A DNA stretch of 64,000 nt, taken from NCBI GenBank assembly GCA_937995755.1, contig CALKJD010000131.1:1-64000 (forward strand). Reading direction: 5' to 3'. The translations under genes were made by a program, and so were the position numbers. The DNA is from an uncultured Saprospiraceae bacterium. Lineage in GTDB: Bacteria; Bacteroidota; Bacteroidia; Chitinophagales; Saprospiraceae. How positions within the stretch are numbered: the stretch's first letter is position 1; each line of letters starts with the position of its first letter. A model generated the notes under the pieces. It was not told the DNA's origin and searched no databases. It saw only the letters and a program-made list of their open reading frames with translations. Of this stretch, positions 44,281-53,900 are shown piece by piece.

Positions 44281-45027
44281 ATGATGGCGCTATTTCTATT
44301 GGTATATTCTTTTACGAGTTTGTTTTTAGGCCATACGCCAGAGCGAGCGTTTAGGTTGCGAAGAAGATGGATCAAGTGGATAGCACTTCCGACGTTGAAT
44401 ATCAAATGTATAATCAAAGGGAAACCTCCAGTTACACCGGCATTATATATTTGTAATCATAGATCATTTTCAGATCCTTTGATTAATAGTGCGTATCTCG
44501 ATGCATATGTAATTGCAAAAGCAGAAATAGCTAATTATCCACTGATCAATAAAGGTGCAGAAGCAACAGGTGTGCTATGGGTCAAAAGAGAGAGTATCAA
44601 ATCGAGAAGCGCCACTAGAGAAAAATTAGTAGAGACATTACTGAATGGCTATAATGTACTCGTGTATCCTGAAGGTACTGTAGGAGTGACTCCAGAGACG
44701 CTTAAATTTAGTAAGGGGACATTCGCAGAAGCGGTGAAACACAATATACCTGTAGTACCGATAGCATTAGAGTATCGTGATACTAAAGACCTTTGGCAAA
44801 ACACAAGTTTTTTACAACATTACTTTCGCCAATTTGCCTCTTGGCGTACAGAAGTTAAAATGAGTTTTGGACCGCCAATGACTGCAGAGGATGGACCCCA
44901 GCTTTCCTTAGATGTGCATGATTGGATCAATGCTGAGTTAAAAGAAATGCAAAAAGGATGGTCTAGAGTAGATTGGGATTCTTTCATCGAGCCAGTGGAT
45001 CAAACCAAACACCTACCTAAGTCATAG
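44281..45027 (+). CDS. 1-acyl-sn-glycerol-3-phosphate acyltransferase (PlsC family)
   Basis: A 248-residue membrane-associated acyltransferase. An N-terminal hydrophobic segment (about 1-17), then the PlsC motifs: NHRSFSD (NHxxxxD, about 59-65), GAEATGVLWVKRES, YPEGTVG (about 130) and IPVVPIALE. It transfers an acyl group to lysophosphatidic acid, second step of phospholipid synthesis, at the inner face of the cytoplasmic membrane. The frame stays open upstream of the ATG for about 40 codons with residues that look like more N-terminal helix (KIIKLILKFISICKALF), but has no ATG, GTG or TTG, so the ATG at 44281 is used. It is followed after 2 bp by a small membrane-protein gene. Confidence 0.9.
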   Translation: MMALFLLVYSFTSLFLGHTPERAFRLRRRWIKWIALPTLNIKCIIKGKPPVTPALYICNHRSFSDPLINSAYLDAYVIAKAEIANYPLINKGAEATGVLWVKRESIKSRSATREKLVETLLNGYNVLVYPEGTVGVTPETLKFSKGTFAEAVKHNIPVVPIALEYRDTKDLWQNTSFLQHYFRQFASWRTEVKMSFGPPMTAEDGPQLSLDVHDWINAELKEMQKGWSRVDWDSFIEPVDQTKHLPKS

Positions 45028-45029
45028 TC

Positions 45030-45344
45030 ATGAAGGGAATGCTATCATTAATATTTGGAATGTTGAGCTTTGCCATTATAGCAATATCTCAGACGAATGC
45101 CTTTGTAGAATCTTCGAGTATTCTTATCACTAAAGAAAGTGATTTAGCACCGATCATTATTGCTGTACATTGGAGTGTGAAGTTGATATCCATTTCAATA
45201 GCCTTAATAGCTCTAGCTTTATCAATCAATTACTCGAGATCAGGGCAACAGAAAATGAACGTTGCCAATAGGGTAGGAAGGTACTTAGCTTTACTCGCTA
45301 TAATACTTAGTATCATTCCTGTGTATCAAGTTTTCTTAAAGTAA
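45030..45344 (+). CDS. Small integral membrane protein
   Basis: A 104-residue protein with three hydrophobic segments (about 4-24, 45-65 and 84-102) and one basic loop (YSRSGQQKMNVANRVGRY), starting 2 bp after the PlsC stop, so it is presumably cotranslated with it. No family is recognised. Its neighbour suggests a role at the membrane in lipid metabolism, but this is inference only. Confidence 0.65.
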   Translation: MKGMLSLIFGMLSFAIIAISQTNAFVESSSILITKESDLAPIIIAVHWSVKLISISIALIALALSINYSRSGQQKMNVANRVGRYLALLAIILSIIPVYQVFLK

Positions 45345-45361
45345 GAGATTTACAAATTAAA

Positions 45362-45402
45362 AAGGACCACATCTATTACATGTAGTCCTCTTAAGTTTTT
45401 TT
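45362..45402 (+). terminator. Terminator of the plsC operon
   Basis: AGGAC-C-ACAT (45362-45371) pairs with ATGT-A-GTCCT (45379-45388) with one mismatch, loop about 7 nt; after CTTAAG an oligo-T run (45395-45402) follows. The minus strand lacks a T-run. Confidence 0.6.
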
Positions 45403-45448
45403 ATTGTATCTCGAATTATTGCAATCTCATTCTGGTTTTGGTTAAGGT

Positions 45449-45817
45449 CTATCCTTTTACAAATTTCATGCTGAGACTGTTGACACAATGACGAGTATTC
45501 TTATCTGTCAATCGCTCTCCAGTAAATACATGGCCTAAGTGACCATCACAAGTATTGCATACAATTTCTACTCGACGACCATCTGCATCAGGCACTTTTT
45601 TTACAGCGCCTTCTATCTCTTGGTCAAATGCAGGCCATCCACATCCAGAATTAAATTTACTGTCAGAAGTGTACAATGGAGTATTGCATTTTCTGCATAT
45701 GTAAACGCCATTTTCAAAATGCTTGTCATACTCACCAGTGAAAGGCCTTTCCGTTCCTTTTTGCTCTATGACACGAGATTCTTCTGCCGTGAGCTCGTTA
45801 TATTTTTTGTTATCCAT
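45449..45817 (-). CDS. msrB: Peptide-methionine (R)-S-oxide reductase
   Basis: A 122-residue MsrB. Two zinc-binding CxxC pairs (CRKC, CNTC), [17 protein letters not shown] and the catalytic Cys in TRHCVNS with the following LSMKF are present. It reduces the R epimer of oxidised methionine. The gene starts 15 bp after the stop of msrA, forming an msrA-msrB operon that repairs both epimers. No signal peptide, so it is cytoplasmic. Confidence 0.97.
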   Translation of the reverse strand: MDNKKYNELTAEESRVIEQKGTERPFTGEYDKHFENGVYICRKCNTPLYTSDSKFNSGCGWPAFDQEIEGAVKKVPDADGRRVEIVCNTCDGHLGHVFTGERLTDKNTRHCVNSLSMKFVKG

Positions 45818-45832
45818 GGTTTGTGTCTTTTC

Positions 45833-46369
45833 TTACTTATATTCTTCTTTCATTAGATGCGCAAAGGACTTCTTTAGCTTGCCTATCTTAGGAGATATTA
45901 CCACATGACAATATGGTTTTGATTGTTGTCCATTATAATAGTTTTGATGGTACTTCTCTCCAGGATAGTACGTCGTAAGTTCTGCTAATTCTGTTACTAT
46001 AGGATCACTATACAATTGACTAGCCACTTCCTTGATCGATTGCTCTGCTATAGCTTTCTCATCTTCATTGGCATAGAAGATTACGGATCTATATTGAGTA
46101 CCTTTATCTGCGCCTTGTCTATTGAGTGTCGTAGGATCATGAGTAGTCCAAAATATTTCAAATAGCCGCGCTAAGGAAATTACTTCTGGATCATAAGTGA
46201 TTTGTATAATCTCGGCATGACCAGATTCTCCTGTGCATATATCCTTATAAGTCGGGTTAAGTACATGACCACCCATATATCCAGACTCCACATGCTCTAC
46301 ACCTTTTAATCTCTGAAAGACAGCTTCAGTACACCAAAAGCATCCTCCTCCTAATGTTATCTTTTTCAA
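45833..46369 (-). CDS. msrA: Peptide-methionine (S)-S-oxide reductase
   Basis: A 178-residue MsrA with the catalytic motif GGCFWCTEAVF (catalytic first Cys at about 10), GYMGGH, YKDICTGESGHAE, and EKYHQNYY typical of the family. It reduces the S epimer of methionine sulfoxide. It is upstream of msrB on the same strand; regulation by oxidative stress is probable but no operator was recognised. Confidence 0.97.
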   Translation of the reverse strand: MKKITLGGGCFWCTEAVFQRLKGVEHVESGYMGGHVLNPTYKDICTGESGHAEIIQITYDPEVISLARLFEIFWTTHDPTTLNRQGADKGTQYRSVIFYANEDEKAIAEQSIKEVASQLYSDPIVTELAELTTYYPGEKYHQNYYNGQQSKPYCHVVISPKIGKLKKSFAHLMKEEYK

Positions 46370-46512
46370 TGTGATCTTGATTTAGTTCTAACTAGTAACA
46401 GGTACAATGTCAATAAGTTTGAAGCTATAAAGTTAAGTTCGTCCTAATTAGATATCTACGCTCTTTAGAGGCCTGTTTCCTCTAGTCTTTATAGCCTCGG
46501 TAGTCATACTTC

Positions 46513-47802
46513 TTACTTCAGATTAGTCCCTAGCCATTCATTCAGTTTTGCATATAGTAATGACTTTTCATCATCAGTCATATTTTTTATCCTTGCGCTA
46601 GCATGATGCTTATCTTTAAGGAAATACCAAAGTGCATCTACACCTTTGGTTTTAGGTGTCGCGGTAGCGCTCCATGTATCTAGATCACCATTGATATGTA
46701 TCATTCGATGGCCATGCTTTTCTATCCATTTCGCCACTTTGTTGGTTAATGTAGCGTCAAATTTTACTTCCATCTTATTAGGAGTAAAAGCAGCATGTGG
46801 ATGTGGCTCGTACGGAAGATATTTGAGTAATCCAGCAAAATCTTCTGTCTCATATCCATAGTAACCCATTTGAGTAGCACTTTGGTAATAGTGAGATGCA
46901 AAAGCTTCCATACTATCGTCAGCGAAGAAGTCAAGTCCAACTACTTCTAAGAGATAGTCGATGTGAGTTTCCAGAGAGGCGCTCTCAGAAGGGATTTTAC
47001 CGCAGTCCCAGCCATATTGCCAAAAGCTAAATGGATATTCCAGTACTGCGTATTCATAAGCTTCACCGAGAGATAAATAATTAAATTTAAGGCCTTTACC
47101 CTTTACGAACCATTCTAGCAAAGGTAGTATAGCCTCACGCTGTTGGAGTAACCTCTTTTGATACGCTAGCATATTGGCTCGACATTCTGGAGTTCCTTTG
47201 TTATCTAAAAAGTCATAGATCCTTTGTTCTTCGAATTCATAATTGAGAGGCGCTACATAAGGAATGGATACATCTACATCATTAGGAAAGAAGTACTTGT
47301 AGAATATGGTAGTAGTCCCACCTTTACTGATTCCAGATGCGGCCCATTTTCCAGTATATATATTATCAAATAACTGACGGATATGATGGTAGTCTTGTGC
47401 TACTTGCTCAAAGGTAAGATATTGATAATCAAGACTGTCAGGCATACTCTCTCCAAAGTACCTATGTTCCACATTCAATTGATTAGCGTCTAAGAGTGTA
47501 ACGATCTCATTGATGTTATTAGATCCTCGAGCGTATCCATTGGTAATGATTGTAGTAGGATTACTATAGCCTTTATGACTGAGCCATACACGTTGATAGA
47601 AGTGTCCAGCAGTAGGATTACTATGATCCAACGGCTGTTTTATCATTAATTTATAAGCGGCTTCATATTCATTTGGAGTATCGATTTTGGTAAATACTAC
47701 ATCAGGTAGATCAAATAGCTTAATTTCTAATTCTGATTGAGCGATTAGACTTATATTAAGCAGTAAGGCCACCAAGAGTAGCAGTTGTTTATACGAATTC
47801 AT
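46513..47802 (-). CDS. Secreted S28/S37-type serine peptidase (tripeptidyl aminopeptidase-like)
   Basis: A 429-residue alpha/beta-hydrolase protease with a Sec signal peptide (MNSYKQLLLLVALLLNISLIAQ, written in parts: MNSYKQLLLL...LIAQ). The nucleophile Ser is in GISKGGTTT; NVEHRYFGESMP, VSIPYVAPLNYEFEEQRIY, MIHINGDLDTWSA (charge-relay Asp) and DKHHAS (His) complete the pattern known from Bacteroidota S28-annotated peptidases and the PS-10 family S37. It releases short peptides from protein N-termini or after proline outside the cytoplasm. The ATG at 47802 overlaps the upstream zinc-ribbon gene by 14 bp; an earlier ATG at 47811 is possible. Confidence 0.87.
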   Translation of the reverse strand: MNSYKQLLLLVALLLNISLIAQSELEIKLFDLPDVVFTKIDTPNEYEAAYKLMIKQPLDHSNPTAGHFYQRVWLSHKGYSNPTTIITNGYARGSNNINEIVTLLDANQLNVEHRYFGESMPDSLDYQYLTFEQVAQDYHHIRQLFDNIYTGKWAASGISKGGTTTIFYKYFFPNDVDVSIPYVAPLNYEFEEQRIYDFLDNKGTPECRANMLAYQKRLLQQREAILPLLEWFVKGKGLKFNYLSLGEAYEYAVLEYPFSFWQYGWDCGKIPSESASLETHIDYLLEVVGLDFFADDSMEAFASHYYQSATQMGYYGYETEDFAGLLKYLPYEPHPHAAFTPNKMEVKFDATLTNKVAKWIEKHGHRMIHINGDLDTWSATATPKTKGVDALWYFLKDKHHASARIKNMTDDEKSLLYAKLNEWLGTNLK

Positions 47803-48040
47803 CAAAGTCATCTTGCTTTTTATTTTTTTCTGAAATATCATTAAGCCATTTTCTAGCATTTTTATCTATAGCGGCAAATTTCTCATAATAGCCACAGTTC
47901 ATACATATATACTTGTCCAAAAGTAGAACCTTCGTTCCCCACATGTTGAGTAGTAGTCTACCTTCAGCTATGTTTTGGTTGCCAGGTATTTTGACGATGT
48001 CATGAGAATGGCATTTGAGACACTCTTTTGATATTTTCAT
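47789..48040 (-). CDS. Small zinc-ribbon protein
   Basis: An 83-residue protein with two CxxC pairs: ECLKCHSH at the N-terminus and CMNCGYYE in the middle, which form a four-Cys zinc ribbon; the rest is acidic and ends EFV. The ATG at 48040 is preferred to a GTG eight codons upstream because the ribbon then starts close to the N-terminus. Its stop overlaps the signal-peptide region of the peptidase gene. Function is unknown; such ribbons often bind nucleic acid or partner proteins. Confidence 0.7.
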   Translation of the reverse strand: MKISKECLKCHSHDIVKIPGNQNIAEGRLLLNMWGTKVLLLDKYICMNCGYYEKFAAIDKNARKWLNDISEKNKKQDDFDEFV

Positions 48041-48102
48041 AAATCTAGTTTCTTGATTGATCACTAATGTAGGAGATTTTACGAAATATCTCTTACAATG
48101 TT

Positions 48103-48131
48103 TTGATATATAATTAACCTGACTATATTTG
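48103..48131 (+). promoter_or_regulatory. Promoter TTG-N18-TATATTTG of the initiator tRNA
   Basis: TTG at 48103-48105 (inside TTTTG) and TATATTTG at 48124-48131, 18 bp apart: the best match to the Bacteroidota consensus in the window. The start would lie near 48138, about 105 nt upstream of the tRNA. ACTATAT (48122-48128) and ATATAGT (48146-48152) form an inverted repeat around the start point. Confidence 0.7.
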
Positions 48132-48192
48132 CGCTCCCTTAGGGGATATAGTTAGACTGAAAGTAGTTTAATTACACAAAAAGCGAAATTTT

Positions 48193-48230
48193 TAGCCACG
48201 CTTGGAACGACCAAGCAAGCAAAGTGGTTA
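48193..48230 (+). ncRNA. Structured RNA element in the leader of the initiator tRNA transcript
   Basis: Outer stem TAGCCAC (48193-48199) with GTGGTTA (48224-48230; one G-U) and inner stem GCTTGG (48200-48205) with CCAAGC (48211-48216) around an AACGA loop; the seven bases AAGCAAA form a one-sided bulge. Thirteen base pairs in 38 nt, between the promoter and the tRNA 12 nt away. Function is unknown; a processing signal for tRNA 5' maturation or an independent small RNA are possible. Confidence 0.5.
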
Positions 48231-48242
48231 GTTGAGATATAT

Positions 48243-48315
<73 letters not shown>

Positions 48316-48319
48316 CTAC

Positions 48320-48355
48320 AGAGGTTGTAAGTCATTGATTTACAGCCTCTTTTTT
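48320..48355 (+). terminator. Terminator of the initiator tRNA gene
   Basis: AGAGGTTGTAA (48320-48330) pairs with TTACAGCCTCT (48340-48350; one G-U), an 11-bp stem with 9-nt loop, followed by five more Ts. It is placed 5 bp after the tRNA 3' end. Confidence 0.92.
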
Positions 48356-48862
48356 ATTTGTGCTATTCTGGTTTCGACAGGGTTTTATTATTTCAAGTTA
48401 AATGAGACACAAACTTTAGTATGGCAGTTCCTACAGTGTCATTAGCTATCTAATTTTACTCCGTCTACTACTATCACTACAACTCATAAGTGCAAAAAAA
48501 AGTAGACATGGCGATTACTTTCTAGAGTGGTACCTACTTCTATTCATCCTTACCTAATTTCACTCACATCACAGCATTCTGCACATAAATTGAATGCCGA
48601 AGTCAAAATGCATTTCAGACGTATACCTAGCTACATATTATTTCAAAACAGAATTTCATTTCTAATTTTCAATTTAGCTTACTATCTTTAAACTAAGGTA
48701 TGTATCGAAGCCGTTCAGTGGAAGAAGCTGTGCTATTAGATTCAGTCAAGTAAGAGTCACGATCATATCTGCAGCTCTGTGAATAAATGAGAAAGTTGAA
48801 TAAATTAAAAGCCCCAAAAACAATCCTATAGAAATTGGGAGTAAATAAAATGAAAATCCGCT
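48356..48862. other. Intergenic region upstream of acs, 507 bp
   Basis: Low-complexity AT-rich sequence with no gene-like frame and no clear hairpin or consensus -7 box. It must carry the acs promoter, but I could not assign it. Confidence 0.4.
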
Positions 48863-50770
48863 ATGAGTAATTACCATATTAAGCACTTAGAAGAATATTA
48901 TCAAGTATATAGAAAGTCTGTACGTAATCCGGAGGCTTTCTGGGAAGAGATTGCTGAAGAGCATTTTCTGTGGCGTAAGAAATGGGATAATGTACTCAGT
49001 TGGGATTTTAAAAAGCCAGAAGTTAAATGGTTTGAAGGTGCAAAATTAAACATAACAGAAAACTGCTTAGATAGACATCTTGCCACGCGAGGAGATAAAG
49101 TCGCGATATTGTTTGAGCCTAATGACCCCAAAGAAGAGGCTCAACATATCACTTATAGAGACTTGTATCATAGAGTCAATCAATTTGCGAATGTGCTGAA
49201 ATCTAAGGGAATTAAAAAAGGAGATCGGGTATGTATCTATCTCCCTATGATTCCAGAGTTAGCTATTTCTCTTTTAGCCTGTGCTCGTATAGGTGCAATA
49301 CATTCAGTGGTTTTTGCTGGATTTTCAGCCACCGCTTTGGCGACTAGAATCAACGACTCAGATTGTAAAATGGTGATCACCTCAGATGGATCTTATCGAG
49401 GTAAAAAAACAATAGATCTCAAATGCATAGTAGACGAAGCTTTAGAGGATTGTAATGGAGTAGAAAGTGTATTAGTAGCTAAGCGAATCCATTCGGAATG
49501 TAATATGAAGGAAGGTCGTGATGAATGGCTACAGCCATTATTAGATGCGGCTTCAGATCAACTAACGGCAACTGTAATGGATGCTGAAGATCCACTATTT
49601 ATATTATATACTTCTGGATCGACAGGAATGCCCAAAGGGATGGTACATACTACGGCAGGGTATATGGTGTATAGTGCGTATACTTTTAAGAATGTATTCC
49701 AATACAGAGAAAATGATGTCTACTGGTGTACGGCTGATATTGGTTGGATTACGGGTCACAGTTACATCGTCTATGGTCCCTTGGCTAACGGTGCCACTTC
49801 TGTCATGTTTGAAGGTGTACCAAGCTATCCAGATTACGGTAGATTTTGGGAAATAGTAGAAAAACATAAGGTCAGTCAATTCTATACTGCACCTACAGCC
49901 ATCAGGGCTTTAGCGAAGGAAGGTGTAGAGCATGTAGAGAAGCATGACCTTTCATCTTTAAAAGTATTAGGTACAGTAGGAGAGCCTATTAATGAAGAAG
50001 CTTGGCATTGGTACGATGATAATATTGGTAAGCGTAGAGCACCTATAGTAGATACGTGGTGGCAAACAGAAACGGGTGGTATCATGATCACTCCGATTCC
50101 TTATTCGACTCCGACGAAACCCACGTATGCCACATTGCCTTTCATGGGCATCCAGCCGGCTCTAATGGACGAACAAGGTAAAGAGATAAAGGGTAACCAA
50201 GTAGATGGACGATTGTGTATCAAATTTCCTTGGCCAAGTATAGCAAGAACGATTTGGGGAAATCATCAACGATATAAAGAGACCTATTTTTCTGCGTATG
50301 AAAACATGTACTTCACAGGCGATGGCGCATTAAGAGATGAAGTAGGATATTATAGAATTACAGGGCGTGTTGATGATGTGATTATAGTCTCTGGACATAA
50401 CCTCGGTACCGCTCCGATCGAAGATGCGATCAACGAACATCCAGCCGTGGCAGAATCTGCTATTGTTGGATTTCCGCACGACGTAAAAGGAAACGCGCTG
50501 TATGGCTATGTTACCTTAAAGGAAACTGGTGAAAGTCGTAACCATGATAACTTGAGAAAAGAAATTAATCAGATTATTACAGAGCAAATAGGACCTATTG
50601 CTAAACTAAATAAAATCCAATTTACAAATGGATTACCTAAGACTCGATCAGGAAAAATCATGCGTCGAATTCTTCGGAAAATTGCAAGTAAAGACACTAG
50701 TAATCTAGGAGATACAAGTACATTATTAAATCCAGAATGTGTTCAAGAAATTATGGATAACGCATTGTAA
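48863..50770 (+). CDS. acs: Acetyl-CoA synthetase (AMP-forming)
   Basis: A 635-residue ANL-superfamily enzyme. It joins acetate, ATP and CoA to form acetyl-CoA. Landmarks: N-terminal ACAS_N (YYQVYRKSVRNPEAFW), the P-loop YTSGSTGMPKGMVH (about 248-261), VDTWWQTETGG, YFTGDGALRDE, the hinge region ITGRVDDVIIVSGHNLG and the C-terminal KTRSGKIMRRILRK with the catalytic Lys598, the residue regulated by acetylation in this family. The usual VSGHR has Asn instead of Arg (VSGHNLGTAPIE), as in many Bacteroidota homologues. Slightly short at the N-terminus compared with Escherichia coli Acs (652). It is monocistronic, ending at a strong terminator. Confidence 0.96.
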   Translation: MSNYHIKHLEEYYQVYRKSVRNPEAFWEEIAEEHFLWRKKWDNVLSWDFKKPEVKWFEGAKLNITENCLDRHLATRGDKVAILFEPNDPKEEAQHITYRDLYHRVNQFANVLKSKGIKKGDRVCIYLPMIPELAISLLACARIGAIHSVVFAGFSATALATRINDSDCKMVITSDGSYRGKKTIDLKCIVDEALEDCNGVESVLVAKRIHSECNMKEGRDEWLQPLLDAASDQLTATVMDAEDPLFILYTSGSTGMPKGMVHTTAGYMVYSAYTFKNVFQYRENDVYWCTADIGWITGHSYIVYGPLANGATSVMFEGVPSYPDYGRFWEIVEKHKVSQFYTAPTAIRALAKEGVEHVEKHDLSSLKVLGTVGEPINEEAWHWYDDNIGKRRAPIVDTWWQTETGGIMITPIPYSTPTKPTYATLPFMGIQPALMDEQGKEIKGNQVDGRLCIKFPWPSIARTIWGNHQRYKETYFSAYENMYFTGDGALRDEVGYYRITGRVDDVIIVSGHNLGTAPIEDAINEHPAVAESAIVGFPHDVKGNALYGYVTLKETGESRNHDNLRKEINQIITEQIGPIAKLNKIQFTNGLPKTRSGKIMRRILRKIASKDTSNLGDTSTLLNPECVQEIMDNAL

Positions 50771-50825
50771 TCCTATTTGAATTTTTATAGACATCATTAA
50801 TAGGATAGAAAATTATTCAACATCG

Positions 50826-50861
50826 AGGCGCTGGTAAATTAGTTTTTGTCAGCGCCTTTTT
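50826..50861 (+). terminator. Terminator of acs
   Basis: AGGCGCTG (50826-50833) with CAGCGCCT (50850-50857), 16-nt loop, followed by TTTTATG. The GC-rich stem and T-run are typical of a rho-independent terminator. Confidence 0.85.
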
Positions 50862-50880
50862 ATGTTTGAAATTGGAGTAA

Positions 50881-50914
50881 AAAAAAGAGCCATCCGAAAA
50901 GGACAGCTCTTTTT
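50881..50914. terminator. Bidirectional terminator between acs and the reprolysin gene
   Basis: AAAAAGAGC (50882-50890) with GCTCTTTTT (50906-50914), inner TCC/GGA pairs, T-runs on both strands. It lies 30 bp past the reprolysin stop (minus strand) and backs up the acs terminator. Confidence 0.85.
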
Positions 50915-50944
50915 ATTTATCTGATATATTTTGCTGAATAGTGT

Positions 50945-53900
50945 TTATCTCTGAATGACCATTTTTTTGACACTCATCTTTTCTCCTGCTGTGATCTCTA
51001 CTAGATATATACCATTGTCTAGATTGCCAGTATGTACCTTGTTAGATCTTACCGTAGAGTGATTGCTCAATGTTCTACCAGCTAAGTCCATTATTTTTAT
51101 AGACAGTGCGTCTATTGAGTTATGGCTAATGATTACACTTTCATTGGCTGGGTTAGGGTAGAGGACTACATTATTATCAAACTCCTGATCCGCAGTACTG
51201 GTCAAGAATGAATCATCAATAGCGATATCAAAATTCGTAATTTCAACCCATCCACCTTCGCCATCTGCTACGTCAAATCTGAGCATGTCTGAGATACTTC
51301 CATCGTCCGAATGTAGATAAGTTAGATTATTGTTTTGTATATCACTCTGCGTCCATTGATCTCCTACTTGTAGAGTTACAAGATTAAGCTGTAAGAGTCC
51401 GTGCTCAGGTACCTTTATAAGAGTATAAGTTAACTCATCTAAAGTGTTGTCAGGATCAGTAGTAAGCATCTGTGGCGATTGAATAGCATCTCTAGCTCCA
51501 GGTGGTAATTCTAGTACATTATTGTTGACTAATACAGGTGGATTGAGACTGATATTCGAACATATCTCGATAGATACTTCTTCTAGCTTCCCACTATTAC
51601 CTGTGACATTATCATCTAGTTGGAATATCCATAATCCACTAATATCTTTTCCGTTTAGTTCACTCAACATAGCTTCTGGCTTGTATGTCTCCTGGCTGTT
51701 AAGAGGACATGAAAAATCGGTAGGGGATTCATCATCAAATGCACAATGGAAATTTCTTTGATTTCCACATTCACTGCTAAATAACCTTACTCTGTCTCCA
51801 TCAGGAGCTTGTAAGTATGCCGTAAGATCTTTATTTCTTTCATGCGTACCTTTAAAGAGCGTTACATTAACATCCGCTACTTGACCAACACCATTTACTG
51901 GAATCTCAGCTAATATGCTTGGTGTACCAGATTGTGATATATTGATTGGTAGGTTATTGGCTTCATATGTTTGACATGATAAAGACTCTGTACTGAAAGC
52001 GAATACCTCAGGATATTCACCTTGTTTACATTCGTTTTCAGCTCTTACTCTCCAGTAGTAGATACTTGATACTTCCAGTATTTCCGAAGGAGAATAATTA
52101 GTGTTAGTAACTATCGCACTAAGGACTATGTCTTCGTCAGCAAATCTAGGATTGCTAGCTATTTCGATTTTATAGTTAGAGGCATTTTGTGCTTCTGTCC
52201 ACTCTAGTAGCGGAAGTGAAGTGATACCCATCAAACCATTTTCTGGTCCCAAATATGATAGGTCAGAAAAGTCTGTAGCGATATTGCTAATAGGTATTGT
52301 TCTCTCTAGAGAATCAATGCCTTCAGCTATGGCGATTATTTTTAGTTCGTAGTTGTCTGAAGATAATACATTACTGAAATCTAGATTAAGAGTAGTAATG
52401 TCACCTGCCGTAACTGTAGCCGCAGAGAATGTTGCAATGGCATCTGATGGTGCACCTTCTACTACCATCTGTACCTCTCCTTCATATCCTCCAAGACCTA
52501 GTGTAGAGATCTCCAATGCATATGTATCTGAGCAAAGTGCTAGGTTGTTAGCCGCTGATTCAAAGTAAACAGCTGGCTCGCTTGGTTCCTCTACAGTGTT
52601 ATTGCGATCACTCACATCGAAGAAGATATTGTCTGCAGCTCTTACTACGATTCTCATTCTAGTGCTGAGTCTAGAAGGTATGATTATCTCATGGGATCCA
52701 TCGTTTGGAGTATTCTCCGCAAGGAGTATGATGTCGTCATTCAGTACATCGGTATTGATCTCTGCGTCATATGAGATATAGATATTCACATTCTCACAGT
52801 TGATTGGTGATTGGTCGGTACCTGCGACATCCCATGTTACCATATGTTGGTCTCCAGCATATAGTACTTCATTGCTGTTGTTAGATGTAACTAAGAATGG
52901 ACCTCCGATATCATTAGCACCGAATGCGACTTCTTTCCATGAAGCTGTTCCTCCTCCAGGATTATTATCTCTAGCTACAAATTGGAAATTGTAGTTTCTT
53001 GTATAAGTAGCCATTACTTCTGCAGAGCTACTCGTGTTAGATAGGAGTGAGCTCGCCCTAGGAAATATTCTTGTCTTGTTTTCATTTGGATAGAACACTC
53101 TGAATGCAGGAGCATTATTAGATGGTGATCCTAATGGACTGAGTGGCCCACCGTTCACTTGTTCCCAACTGTACGTCATATTGTTACCGTCTTCATCGGT
53201 AGCATCTCCAGTAAGTATAAATGGTGTACCTATAGGAATAATAAAACCATCTTTGTAATCTAACTGTACATCTGGCTCATGGTTGCTAATGTTAATCTCT
53301 TCTGCACATGATTGTGCTGCTTGTCTCGTGGTACGGTAGATGTTAGTCAGTGATCCTACATGGTAGTAATCATCGTTACCGTTTTGCACATTGTTAGATC
53401 CACATAGACCAGCATATGACATGATCGTTGTTCCAGATCCAGGTTCAAACCCATCAGCCAATGATTCATTTTCCCCCCCACAATTGTTGAATGAATGCGG
53501 AGAACCTAATTGGTGACCCATTTCGTGAGCAGCGATACTTACCGTGTTATACTCTAGATTACTAGAAGCGTGGCACGTAACACCTCCACCTTTTAGATCT
53601 CCACAGATAGAGCCTAAGAATGCAACACCACCTACATCTGTACAAGCTCTGTGATAGATGTGACCTAAGTCATAACTGTCAGCGCCTATAGTATTGTTAA
53701 TGATCTCAGTGTTACGCGCAAGTAACCACCTTCCAGATCCAGAGTTTTGAGGAAAACTAGATGGAATAGCATAAGGATCAGTTTGAGCATTGTTGTAGAT
53801 GATTTCATCATTGCGATCAACTAAGATCATTCTGATAGATAATTCATTCTCAAATATCTGATTAAGTCTATTGACTGAGGTATTGATGTCTGCAAGTACT

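Noticed and set aside
44154-44417. Minus-strand 87-residue frame overlapping the start of plsC
   Set aside because: It overlaps a conserved acyltransferase gene and a hairpin, and its translation has no recognisable features.
48193-48230. Second tRNA or tRNA remnant
   Set aside because: It is a two-tier single hairpin without D-arm, T-arm or anticodon loop consensus.
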